A DNA stretch of 33,737 nucleotides from a virus, in the IMG/VR virus record IMGVR_UViG_3300007538_000095, positions 1 through 33,737 of that record; one strand, given 5' to 3'. Of the stretch, positions 8,101 to 17,523 are shown in pieces. A program made the position numbers and the translations under genes. The notes under the pieces were generated by a model. It was not told the origin of the DNA, searched no databases, and worked only from the letters and a program-made list of their open reading frames with translations. The first letter of the stretch is position 1; each line of letters begins with the position of its first letter.

Positions 8101-11100
8101 ATAAGCACTGATAATAAATATTACATTTTAAAAGTAGATGATGACTCTTTTAAATTAGCAGACGCTGGAATAGGTGCAACATCTCCAGATAATTATCAAA
8201 GAAGAGTGCCTGTTGGATTAGGAACAACCGCTGGAGAAGGATATCATGTTTTTAGTTTCCCAGAAATTAATTTAAAAGTAGAATATTCCTCAGTTGGTTT
8301 AGGATCAACACAATTTAAAGGAACGATTAATGCTACTCCAATTATAAGGGGATCAATTCAAGATGTATATGCATATGAAACTGGATCTGATTATGGATCA
8401 TCAATTTTAAATTATGAGAATAGCCCAACTATTTCTATAAAAAATGGTAAGAATGCAAGTTTATTGCCAGTTATTGTTTCTGGAGAGATAAAATCAGTAT
8501 CAATTTTAGGCGGAGGTAGTGAATATTATTCTATTCCCGATTTAGTTGTAAATGGAACTGGATCTGGTGCTAGTTTAAAAGCTGTATTGACAAATAATAA
8601 AATTAGTGATGTAGTTATTATTAATCCAGGAACTGGATATTCTTCATCTAATACAACTATTACTGTAAATTCATCAGGAAAAGGTGCCTTATTTGGTGTT
8701 GATGTTAGATCTTTAACTGTAAATAAAAATTTAAAATTTACAGATATAAATGATAATTTTTATGAATCCAATGAATTAATTTTAAAAGCAGATAATGGTC
8801 TAAAATATTCAATAAGTGGATATACTGATTCATTAAAAGAACAGTTTTCTGATACTAATTCTAGTATTCATTCGCCAATTATTGGTTGGGCATATGATGG
8901 AAATCCAATTTATGGGTCTTTTGGATATAGTGATCCATTAGATAAAACTAGTGATGTTAAATCAATTACTCCAGGATACACTAAAAGTTTAACTCATATC
9001 GAAAATAGACCATCAGGATTTGAATTAGGGTTTTTTATAGAAGATTATAAATTTACAAATTCTGGTGACTTAGATGAATACAATGGAAGATTTTGTGTAA
9101 CAGAGGAATTTCCTAATGGAACTTATGCGTATTTTGCAACTTCCATAGAAAATGCTGAAGGTGTTTTCGATGGCGTATTCCCATATTTTATTGGTGATAG
9201 ATACAGATCTAAATTATTAATAGAAAATAAGACATTAGATCAAGATTTTGATTTTAATTCATCTAATTTGATAAGAAATACCTTCCCATATAAAGTTGGA
9301 GATGTTAATGCGGATTATGATTTTATTGTAGAATCTAATGAATTAATTAATCAAGAGTTGGTAGTAGAATCTGTTTCTTTTGGGCCTTTGGAAGATTTTG
9401 AAATTATAGAGTCTGGAATTAATTATTCGGTAAATGATGTATTAAATTTCGATGAAAGTGAAACTAGTGGGGGTGGATTAATAGTAAGAGTTTCAAAAAT
9501 TAAAGGAAAAGAAATTGATAATTTACAAACTTCATATGTTACTTATGAAGATTCAATTTTTGTTCGGAGAAAGAATGAAATAGATGTTTTTGTTCTTCCT
9601 AGACATGAGTTTAATGATCTAGATTATGTGAATATTTCAGGATTTTCTACTAATTTTTCTTATTTAAATGGAAATTATCAAATTGGTGTTACAACATATC
9701 TTTCCACAATTACCGTTGATATTCCAACGACAGTTGGCGTAATAACGGACATTTACGTTTCTAATATTCCAAAAAATATTTCTATAGGAAGTAGCGCAGA
9801 AATTGGATCTGAAGTATTTAAAATTTTAAATATATTTGATAGAAATAATATTATAAGAGTTCAAAGAAGTTCTGTAGGAACATCTCATACTGCAACATCA
9901 AGAATTAATTTTATACCAAATAAGTTTACTTTCACTAAAGTTGGTGATGATTTCGATTCTAAAGTAAATGATGTAGTATATTTTAATCCAAAAGAATCTG
10001 TAGGTGTTGGAACTACTTCAGGATTAACAACATCGGCTACTTTTAATATTGGCATTCAAACGAATAATACTATTTCTATTCCAACTCAATCAATATTTTT
10101 GCCGGGTCATCCATTTAAAACAAATCAGGGAATATTCTTCAACAAACCAGCTTCTGCAGCATCTATTTCAGTAGCAAATACATCAACAAGCACACCTTTT
10201 GATCTTCCTGGAGTTGGAACAACTATATTTGTAATTAAAAAATCTGCAGATCATATAGGTTTGGTAACTGAGGTTGGATTAACTACCAACACAAATGGAT
10301 TATATTTTATTAATAATGCAGATGATAATTCTCAATATTATTTCGAAAGTGATTTTACGCAAATAACTGGAGATATAAAAAAGATAACTACAAAAGTTAC
10401 TCTTTCTACAACTCACACTTTAAAAACAGATGATATAATTTCATTAACTGTAAATCCTTCATTGAATGTTGGTATTGGAACATCAACCAAAGTCAATATT
10501 TTTAAAAACTTCAACAATACAATATCAGTTGGAAAAAATTATTTTAGACTTTATGATATATCAACAGATAATAAAAATTATCGTTTTGAATCATCAGTAA
10601 AACATAATTTTAAAACAGGTGATAGAGTTATTTACAATTCAGCAATTTATCCCACTAGCATTTTAAAGAAGGCTAATGGAGAAGAGATGGAAAACTCTTC
10701 TTTCTATGTAAAAGTAATTGATGATTATAATGTTATTCTTGTCGAATCATATAGCGATTTATCTAAAAATTCTATTAGTGGAGAAAGTTCTTTAAATCTT
10801 TATTCACCTAGCGTTTCATCTCATGTTGGATCATATTATAGTATTTTAGCATTAGTAAATCCAAAAATAGAAGTAGTAAAGAACAACGATTTGGTATTTG
10901 ACTTAACAGATTCTTCTTTAACTGGATATAATTTAAAAATATTCTATGATAAAGATTTTAAAGATGAATTTATTTCAACAGGATCTACTTCAATATTCAG
11001 CGTTTCTGGAGTAGGAACTGCAGGAGTTTCTACAAACGCTTCACTGACATTAAATTATGGCGCAAATATTCCAGAAAAATTGTATTATGCTTTAGAGAAA

Positions 11101-14100
11101 TCTGGAAGTATCAGCACAGTAGATAAGGAAGTTTCTAACTACTCTGAAATATCTTTTGTTAATAGTCACTATAAAGGTTCTTATAAAGTAACTTCTGTAG
11201 GATCTACTACTTTTGACATATCTTTAACAAAAGATCCAGAAAGAGATTCTTATTCAAAATCTGAATGCGATAGTCTTAAATATGATACATCTTCTTTAAA
11301 TGATACTGGTGGAGTATCAAAACTTGCAGTATTATCTTTTGGAGATAATTATACAAAAATACCAGAATTTATTGATATAACTTCAACTAATGGTTCTGGC
11401 GCTTATGTTATTGCCAAATCTAATACAATTGGAAAAATTAATCAAGTTAGAATTATAAATGAGGGATTTGAATACTCTTCCGATAAAACATTGTCTCCAG
11501 AAACTTCAATATCTAATTCAATAGTACTTGAAGATTCTAATCAAATTTCATCTATTGATGTATTATCGGGAGGTCAAAATTATACATCTGCTCCAGATTT
11601 AATTATTATTGACCCAGAAACACGAGAAGTATTTTCTCAAGGAATATTAAAAGCAAATCTATCTGGAAATTCTATAGAATCTGTGGAGGTAGAACAATCT
11701 CCGAAAGGAATTCCATTTAGAGCAGATGTTAAGGCAGTAAACAATACAAATGGAATTGGCATACAAACATTTTCTGTTTCATCAGGAACAGTTATTACTT
11801 GCAAATTAATAACACCATCTGCAGGATTTGGTGCATTATCTCCTTTCTCTATTGGTGATAAAATTTTTGTAGAAGGATTTGAAAAAGAAGGCTCTGATGG
11901 TTCCGGATTCAATTCCGAAGATTATGGTTATGAATTCTTTACTGTTACTAATTTTAGTTCTGGTGGTCCTGGAGTTGCAGCAGAATTAGAATACAATTTA
12001 ACTGGATTTACAACAAATGCTGGAGTAGCAAAAACTGTTTCAAATAGTTATGCTTCTATAGTTAATTTTAATAAATATCCACAATTCTCAGCAAATTTGG
12101 AATTTTCCAAATTTATAATAAATGAAAAATTACAAGTTAAGGTTGAATCTAACTTTATTGAAAGTGATCTTAAAGTAACAGAGATTGGCGATAATTTTAT
12201 AAAAGTATCTGGATCATATTATTTAAAAACATCAGATAAAATAAGAGGAACAATATCTGGTTCTATTGCAACAATAAATGAAATAAATTCATATCAAGGT
12301 AATTTAATCATTGATTCCAAGTCAAGGAGAGATTATGGGTGGTCTGATGATATTGGAAAATTAAATCAAGATACGCAAGTTATTGCAGATAATGATTACT
12401 ATCAAAATCTTTCCTATTCAGTCAAAACAAAAAAAACATGGGATGATATTTCTAGCCCAGTAAATAAAATTCTTCATACTGCTGGGATGAAGAATTTTGC
12501 AGATACAGAAATTATTAATAGTGTTGGTATAACGACAAAACCAGTATCAGACAGATTTGATAGTTATATCACAGAATTAGTTGATATATCAAGTGAAAAT
12601 AGAGTTGATACTATTAATTATTTTGATTTAGTTAAAGATATTGAAATTTTTAGTTCTTCAAATAAGTCAAAATTTATAAAATTAAACAATAAAAAACTGA
12701 CTGATTATATAAAATCAGTAACAAATAGAGTATTAAAAATTGACGATATCAGTGAATTTTTCTCATCTTCAGAATCGGATTTAGATATTTTTACAAGGAT
12801 AGAAGAAATACCTGCATCTAGAGATTATACTAGGTATTTGGTTCAAGTAACTAATAATGATTTCACTCAAGTTCAACTTGAAGAATTAGTTGTATTGAAT
12901 GATGATGCAAGAAATACTTATTTACTAGAAAAAGCATCGATTTCAAATACTATTGGTTTTGGTATAACAACTTCAGATTATGTTAATACTGAAAATAGAT
13001 TAGGCAATTTTGAAGTTATTGAAGAACTTGGAGCAGTATATCTCAAATTTTCTCCAATTGACGAATATAATACAGACTATAAAGTTAAATTTATTTCCAA
13101 TAAGTTTTCTAATTTTGCAGGAGTAGGAACAACATCTATAGGTTCAATTGACATTACATCAACTTCTCATGCTGTAGGTTCTGGTTTAACACAGACATTA
13201 AGTCAAACTTCCGGTAAAACAGCAATTTATTCTCAAGTTTATTTGACAGACAATGTAACTTTAGAAATGAATTATGTTGAAATTTACGTTGACTATGATG
13301 GAACAGATGTAAATTTCACAGAACTTTTTATGGATAGTGATGAAGATAATTTTAGTGCCAATCCAATAGGGTTATTTACATCTTATGTTGATGGTGGAGG
13401 AATTTTAAAATTAGATTGCGAAAATCTATCAAATAATTCTATTACTTTACAATCAAGAAATATTGAATTTGCATCTGTAGGTATTGCATCGACATATAGA
13501 TTTAAAGCTCTTAATCAACCAGATGAATCTGAAAGAACAATTTTATATGAAGCAAAAGATATTTCTTCATCTTCTTCCGAAATAGAAATAAATTCTTTGA
13601 ATATTAACTTATTCAGCTCACTAAAATCTACTATTAGAGTAGATGATGGTAGTTCTAGTGCTCTGCATCAAGTCATGTTTATTCATGACACTAACAATGT
13701 TTATACGGTTCAATATCCTTTTATTTCTATAGGAAGCACTACTGGAATTGGAACTTTTGGTGGAGAAATAAGTGGTTCCGAAGCAAAACTTAAGTTTTAT
13801 CCAGATTCTGCAGGAACATTTAATTTATTGAGTTTTAATGAGAAATTTTACTCATTTACTGATTTAAATTCATTAAATTCACCTTTACCTTTAAAATATG
13901 GTGATAATAATCAAATAGAAGATTCAAATTATGTAGTAACTCAATATTTGTCTAAAGGTAGTCAAGATGTTTTCAATTTCAAATTAAATTATGAAACTAC
14001 TCCAATTTTCATGAAGGTTTTTGATCCAACAAATACTACTGTTTTAGATCCAACTACTAGTGAATTTACAATACCAAATCATTTCTTTAATACTGGAGAA

Positions 14101-17100
14101 GAATTGACATATAGATATAAGTCTTCCTTTATAGGTGTTACTCCATCATCTATTTTATCTGGCGGTGTTGGAATTGGATCAACAGTTTATGCAATAAAAA
14201 CAAGCAATTCAACATTTAAGTTGGCAGCAAGTAAGTCAGATGCAGATTCTGGAACTTCTATTAGTTTTTCGTCAGTTGGATCTGGAAATGCTCATGAACT
14301 TGAAATGGTTAAGAAAAATGAAAAAGCTTTAATAGTAGTTGATAATTTAGTTCAAGCACCAATTTCATACGCATTATTAAGTTATACAATTGATAATGGA
14401 GGAAGTGACATTAATTCCGGTGTAACAACAATCGCATTGAGTGGAATATCTTCTATTTTTCCAAAAGATATTTTAAAAATTGATGACGAATATGTTAAAG
14501 TTGAAAATGTTGGTTTTGGAACTTCAATTTCCGGTCCGATTTCTTTTGCAGGATCTTTTCCACTTGTTGAAGTTGAAAGAGGATTTGTTGGGTCTTCAGC
14601 AACGTCTCACAGTGATGGTAGTGTAGTTGATTTATATAGAGGTTCATTCAATATTGTAGGAGATGAAATTTGGTTTACAGAACCTCCCAGAGGGGTTCTA
14701 GAGGAACAAGCATTTATTGATGATGATAATCTTCCAGAACCAGTTTCTAGTTTTTCTGGAAGAGTTTTCTTGAAAAAAGATTATTCTAATAATCAAATAT
14801 TCGATAATATTTCAGATAACTTTACTGGAATAGGTCAAACTTATGAAATGACTGTTGGTGGAGCATCTACTAGTGGAATTGGATCAGATGGATCTAGATC
14901 TATTGTTTTTCTTAATGGCATTTTCCAATCACCAACAACAAATAATAATCCAAATGGAAATTTTGAGTTGCAAAATGATTCAAATGCTGGAATTACTACA
15001 ATTATATTCTCAGGTATTACTTCAGCAAATGGTTCAATTATCACTAGCGAAAGTGATGTAAATGTAAATGAAGTTCCTAGAGGAGGATTGATTGTTTCAT
15101 TAGGATCTACTCCAGGTTTAGGATATGCTCCACTTGTAGGTGCTTCTGTTAGACCTATAATTGGTGCTGGTGGAGCAATATCTGATATTGTAGTTGGATT
15201 AGGAACGACTTCTGAAATTAAATCAATAAGTAATCCATATTCTATAAGCACTGCTTCTTATGACAATGTTACTGGTGTTTTAGAAGTTACTACAGTAAAT
15301 CCACATAATTTTGGCGGATCAGATCTTCAAGTGTATTTGGAAAATTTAGAATTTTCTTGCGATTCTTCACATTTGGGAGTAACAACAACTATTTTCCCAG
15401 ATGGAAGCAGCCCTTATGGAACAAAATTCCCAGTTATTGGAATAACATCCGAAAATACTTTTAGTGTTAGAGTTGGAACTAGCACGATTACTCATAATTA
15501 TGTTGGAATGGGATCCGCATATCGTTGGTATAATTTGAATTCTGGATCTGGATATAGAAATTCAGTTTCTATAGGAATAACTGATTTAGGAGAAACTCCT
15601 GGAAGTGGTGCTGTTATAACTGCTTCGGTAGGAGCTGGTGGAACTTTATCATTCGCAGTTTCTTCTCCAGGATCTGGATATTCAACAGAAACTACCTTTA
15701 TAGAAGTTCCTGCGCCATCATACGATAATTTAGAGGTTACTGGAGTATCAAGAAGAGGTATTGGTTCTACTACTGATACTGGAATTGGATTATTGCTTAA
15801 TGTAGAAGTTGGAGCATCTTCCACAACAGGTATTGGTTCAACATTATTCCAAATTTCTAATTTTAATATTACAAGATCTGGATATGGATTTAAGCCAGGA
15901 GATGTTATAACTCCAGTCGGATTAGTAACTGCTGCTGGTCTATCAGAACCTATTGAACAGTTCCAATTGACAGTTTTGGATACATTTTCCGATCAATTCT
16001 TTGCATGGGATTTTGGGGAACTGGATTACATAGATTCTATTAAAAGTTTGCAAGATGGAACTAGAAAATTATTCCCATTATATTATCAAAATCAATTACT
16101 CAGCTTTGATATAGACTTATCAGATTCCGATTCTCAATTAATTGATGTTGATGCTCTTTTAATAATCTTCGTAAACGGAGTTTTACAAGAACCTGGATCT
16201 TCTTATGTGTTTAATGGCGGAACTTCTTTCACATTTACATCTGCACCAAAAGAAAATGATGATGTTAGAATTTATTTCTATAGAGGAAGTTCTAATGATA
16301 GTGGATTGATTAATATCAATGAGACTATTGAAATAGGAGATGAAGTTAGGATAATTAAAAATAATAATTTGTTGGGATTAACCACATCCCAAGACAATAG
16401 TAGAACAATTTCTAATATTGTATATTCTGATCAAATTGAAACAGTTCTATATGGTGGTAGTGGCATTGATGATATCAATTTAAAACCTTTATCATGGTCT
16501 AAACAAAAAAGAGATAAAATAATTGATGGAGTTTATCAATATAAAACTAGAGACATATTAGAACCTCAAGTATATCCAACATCTAAAATAATAAAATCCA
16601 TAACCTCTGGAGATACTACAATTTATGTTGATAGTGTAGACTTGTTTAATTATGAAACACCTTCTTCTTTTGACGCATCAATAATTTCTGGTGATCCTGA
16701 TCCTGTTTCTGCTGCAGTTACTGCAATTGTTTCTTCAAGTGGAACTATTCAGTCTTTATCGATTACAAACCCTGGAAGTGGATATACTGGATCATCAATA
16801 AGTGCTAAAATTTCAGCTCCATCAAAAATTGGAGTTGGAATTGGAACAACTGCAACTGCTACTATAACTGTTTCTGGAGGATTTCTAACAACTCCAATAA
16901 CAATTACAAACCCAGGATTGGGATATAGTCAAACAAATCCACCTCAGGTATTAGTTGCTCAACCAGCACCAATGCATGAATCTTTAACAAATATTAACAC
17001 TTTCCAATATAATTCTGGAAATATTACTGAAATTGGAACTAGATCTGGATTTGGTGGAGCATCTTTAGGAGTATACTTTGTTTTAGATGATGTTACAAAT

Positions 17101-17475
17101 CTTTCTACAGGTGATTACATTCATATTTCCGGAACATCTGTTGGGAATGGAGTTACATCCGTAATAATATCTGATTCAAATATTATTGGATTAGGAACTA
17201 CATGTGTTGATAATATTTACAGAATTTCTGATGTTAATTTAGGAATAAACAGCATTACTTGCAACATTCTATCAACAACTGATACTACCGGAATACAAAC
17301 ATCTGGAAATTATTCCGGAAAGTTCTCTTGGGGAAGACTTTCTTCTGTCACTAGATCTACAACTAATCCAATATCTTTAGATATTTCCGGATACCAAGTT
17401 GATGTTGGATTAACCACTTTCCCAACTATTCAAAGAAGAAGTGAAGGATTGAGGAATACTGGTGCGTTGTCTTAA
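5155..17475 (+). CDS. Giant virion structural protein at the gp7 position (4106 aa)
   Basis: One uninterrupted 12.3-kb frame; GAGGT at 5143-5147 is the ribosome site. It lies between gp6 and gp8, where T4 has gp7 (1032 aa), so it probably organises the wedge and its periphery. The N-terminus is helical (IPEFILDENPKFSEFLKQYY, about 20-39), with a second helical part near 166-246 (SLYQSKGTEESFRILFNVLFG). The rest is beta-rich and repetitive. Modules of the type F-x-T-G-D-x-V-x-Y...YYV occur near 600-670, 823-912, 947-1035, 1638-1900 and 2968-3055. Short GFP-x(n)-IDDEIITYTG units occur near 78-128, 322-362 and 3089-3160. A YHYH-like domain lies at about 1239-1350, GxGY repeats at many places including 3850-3950, and a fibre-type VNGVLQEPGSSY unit near 3672-3712. 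No export signal. Structural role firm; exact gp7 homology is inferred from position. Confidence 0.85.
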   Translation: MINKGFDSRVKIQEIIDSQIPEFILDENPKFSEFLKQYYISQEYQGGSVDISDNLDQYLKLDNLTPEIISDSISLSSDIDSTQTEVTVSSTKGFPKKYGLLKINDEIITYTGISNNTFTGCIRGFSGVTSHHQDLNSEELVFSTSFASEHSTGASVQNLSSLFLKEFYKNIKSYLTPGIESRDFVSDLNAGNFIKESKSLYQSKGTEESFRILFNVLFGETPKVIDLEKFLSKPSSASFLRRDVVIAEAISGNPLNLAGQTIFKNNDEKTSASISEVETITRKGKRYYKLLLFVGFDDSFPPTTGNFKITGSSKNIEKVSVGSSIITVDTTIGFPSSGTLISGNNVISYGSKSVNQFLDCSGVNYEIPSASTISSDENYFGYEDGDISKKVELRVTGVISGFKKGSKTSISEVGEKFSVKNVGEKINNPENINEKSYKQIFANSWIYNTSSRYFIDNENTIFDTPTSEVFLKSSIDKSSLKLNDRVDVLERGESSLTIAEDLTVDIISGQQITLSDSFTLDSSKKYDIRRRVNFAQSNSVDFEYDSIISDVQNVYNENDEYMYVASNSLPSYSIEKSIFSYNASGLSNLNSNTAKYSNITFSSKVSFVTGDEIYYSYTGSNIPELEEGVYYVEVLPGNFEIRLYFARSIVGTLNYITFSEFPTGTHNFILYSQIDKKISGQKLLRKFPLQVNNGDGESDITSPGGVGLLINGVEIESYKSDDKIYYGPIEKVRVLNGGSDYDVINPPLLQISSGSALLQPSIKGSLKKILIDPQEFDIDVIVSVDLTGGNGRGASFDPVIERKRREIKFDARQLTDGGGIDITNETITFLTPHGLINGESITYRPSSNTYLGIGTFEGTNEVTGNTLLKDANYFVKFISDTTIQLYQSKSDYNLGINTVGFTTAGTSGVHKFATQSKNTLSEIRVLNSGENYENRKLRVKPSGISTFFNTINFKNHGFEDGQVVEYSNTVSLASTIANKINGISTDNKYYILKVDDDSFKLADAGIGATSPDNYQRRVPVGLGTTAGEGYHVFSFPEINLKVEYSSVGLGSTQFKGTINATPIIRGSIQDVYAYETGSDYGSSILNYENSPTISIKNGKNASLLPVIVSGEIKSVSILGGGSEYYSIPDLVVNGTGSGASLKAVLTNNKISDVVIINPGTGYSSSNTTITVNSSGKGALFGVDVRSLTVNKNLKFTDINDNFYESNELILKADNGLKYSISGYTDSLKEQFSDTNSSIHSPIIGWAYDGNPIYGSFGYSDPLDKTSDVKSITPGYTKSLTHIENRPSGFELGFFIEDYKFTNSGDLDEYNGRFCVTEEFPNGTYAYFATSIENAEGVFDGVFPYFIGDRYRSKLLIENKTLDQDFDFNSSNLIRNTFPYKVGDVNADYDFIVESNELINQELVVESVSFGPLEDFEIIESGINYSVNDVLNFDESETSGGGLIVRVSKIKGKEIDNLQTSYVTYEDSIFVRRKNEIDVFVLPRHEFNDLDYVNISGFSTNFSYLNGNYQIGVTTYLSTITVDIPTTVGVITDIYVSNIPKNISIGSSAEIGSEVFKILNIFDRNNIIRVQRSSVGTSHTATSRINFIPNKFTFTKVGDDFDSKVNDVVYFNPKESVGVGTTSGLTTSATFNIGIQTNNTISIPTQSIFLPGHPFKTNQGIFFNKPASAASISVANTSTSTPFDLPGVGTTIFVIKKSADHIGLVTEVGLTTNTNGLYFINNADDNSQYYFESDFTQITGDIKKITTKVTLSTTHTLKTDDIISLTVNPSLNVGIGTSTKVNIFKNFNNTISVGKNYFRLYDISTDNKNYRFESSVKHNFKTGDRVIYNSAIYPTSILKKANGEEMENSSFYVKVIDDYNVILVESYSDLSKNSISGESSLNLYSPSVSSHVGSYYSILALVNPKIEVVKNNDLVFDLTDSSLTGYNLKIFYDKDFKDEFISTGSTSIFSVSGVGTAGVSTNASLTLNYGANIPEKLYYALEKSGSISTVDKEVSNYSEISFVNSHYKGSYKVTSVGSTTFDISLTKDPERDSYSKSECDSLKYDTSSLNDTGGVSKLAVLSFGDNYTKIPEFIDITSTNGSGAYVIAKSNTIGKINQVRIINEGFEYSSDKTLSPETSISNSIVLEDSNQISSIDVLSGGQNYTSAPDLIIIDPETREVFSQGILKANLSGNSIESVEVEQSPKGIPFRADVKAVNNTNGIGIQTFSVSSGTVITCKLITPSAGFGALSPFSIGDKIFVEGFEKEGSDGSGFNSEDYGYEFFTVTNFSSGGPGVAAELEYNLTGFTTNAGVAKTVSNSYASIVNFNKYPQFSANLEFSKFIINEKLQVKVESNFIESDLKVTEIGDNFIKVSGSYYLKTSDKIRGTISGSIATINEINSYQGNLIIDSKSRRDYGWSDDIGKLNQDTQVIADNDYYQNLSYSVKTKKTWDDISSPVNKILHTAGMKNFADTEIINSVGITTKPVSDRFDSYITELVDISSENRVDTINYFDLVKDIEIFSSSNKSKFIKLNNKKLTDYIKSVTNRVLKIDDISEFFSSSESDLDIFTRIEEIPASRDYTRYLVQVTNNDFTQVQLEELVVLNDDARNTYLLEKASISNTIGFGITTSDYVNTENRLGNFEVIEELGAVYLKFSPIDEYNTDYKVKFISNKFSNFAGVGTTSIGSIDITSTSHAVGSGLTQTLSQTSGKTAIYSQVYLTDNVTLEMNYVEIYVDYDGTDVNFTELFMDSDEDNFSANPIGLFTSYVDGGGILKLDCENLSNNSITLQSRNIEFASVGIASTYRFKALNQPDESERTILYEAKDISSSSSEIEINSLNINLFSSLKSTIRVDDGSSSALHQVMFIHDTNNVYTVQYPFISIGSTTGIGTFGGEISGSEAKLKFYPDSAGTFNLLSFNEKFYSFTDLNSLNSPLPLKYGDNNQIEDSNYVVTQYLSKGSQDVFNFKLNYETTPIFMKVFDPTNTTVLDPTTSEFTIPNHFFNTGEELTYRYKSSFIGVTPSSILSGGVGIGSTVYAIKTSNSTFKLAASKSDADSGTSISFSSVGSGNAHELEMVKKNEKALIVVDNLVQAPISYALLSYTIDNGGSDINSGVTTIALSGISSIFPKDILKIDDEYVKVENVGFGTSISGPISFAGSFPLVEVERGFVGSSATSHSDGSVVDLYRGSFNIVGDEIWFTEPPRGVLEEQAFIDDDNLPEPVSSFSGRVFLKKDYSNNQIFDNISDNFTGIGQTYEMTVGGASTSGIGSDGSRSIVFLNGIFQSPTTNNNPNGNFELQNDSNAGITTIIFSGITSANGSIITSESDVNVNEVPRGGLIVSLGSTPGLGYAPLVGASVRPIIGAGGAISDIVVGLGTTSEIKSISNPYSISTASYDNVTGVLEVTTVNPHNFGGSDLQVYLENLEFSCDSSHLGVTTTIFPDGSSPYGTKFPVIGITSENTFSVRVGTSTITHNYVGMGSAYRWYNLNSGSGYRNSVSIGITDLGETPGSGAVITASVGAGGTLSFAVSSPGSGYSTETTFIEVPAPSYDNLEVTGVSRRGIGSTTDTGIGLLLNVEVGASSTTGIGSTLFQISNFNITRSGYGFKPGDVITPVGLVTAAGLSEPIEQFQLTVLDTFSDQFFAWDFGELDYIDSIKSLQDGTRKLFPLYYQNQLLSFDIDLSDSDSQLIDVDALLIIFVNGVLQEPGSSYVFNGGTSFTFTSAPKENDDVRIYFYRGSSNDSGLININETIEIGDEVRIIKNNNLLGLTTSQDNSRTISNIVYSDQIETVLYGGSGIDDINLKPLSWSKQKRDKIIDGVYQYKTRDILEPQVYPTSKIIKSITSGDTTIYVDSVDLFNYETPSSFDASIISGDPDPVSAAVTAIVSSSGTIQSLSITNPGSGYTGSSISAKISAPSKIGVGIGTTATATITVSGGFLTTPITITNPGLGYSQTNPPQVLVAQPAPMHESLTNINTFQYNSGNITEIGTRSGFGGASLGVYFVLDDVTNLSTGDYIHISGTSVGNGVTSVIISDSNIIGLGTTCVDNIYRISDVNLGINSITCNILSTTDTTGIQTSGNYSGKFSWGRLSSVTRSTTNPISLDISGYQVDVGLTTFPTIQRRSEGLRNTGALS

Positions 17476-17496
17476 AACTAATGCTTATTGATCGAT

Positions 17497-17504
17497 TATA
17501 AATA
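17497..17504 (+). promoter_or_regulatory. T4-type late promoter before gp8 (exact TATAAATA)
   Basis: TATAAATA matches the T4 late consensus exactly, in the gap after the giant gene. Its last base is 19 nt before the ATG at 17524. Its position means the in-frame TTG upstream at 17488 would precede the promoter, which favours 17524 as the real start of gp8. Confidence 0.7.
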
Positions 17505-17523
17505 TAGAAAAAACTATATTCAC

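Noticed and set aside
14841-15824. Minus-strand frames of 136 and 108 aa inside the giant gene
   Set aside because: Their proline- and threonine-rich products are the expected mirror of Gly/Ser/Thr-rich repeats on the coding strand.
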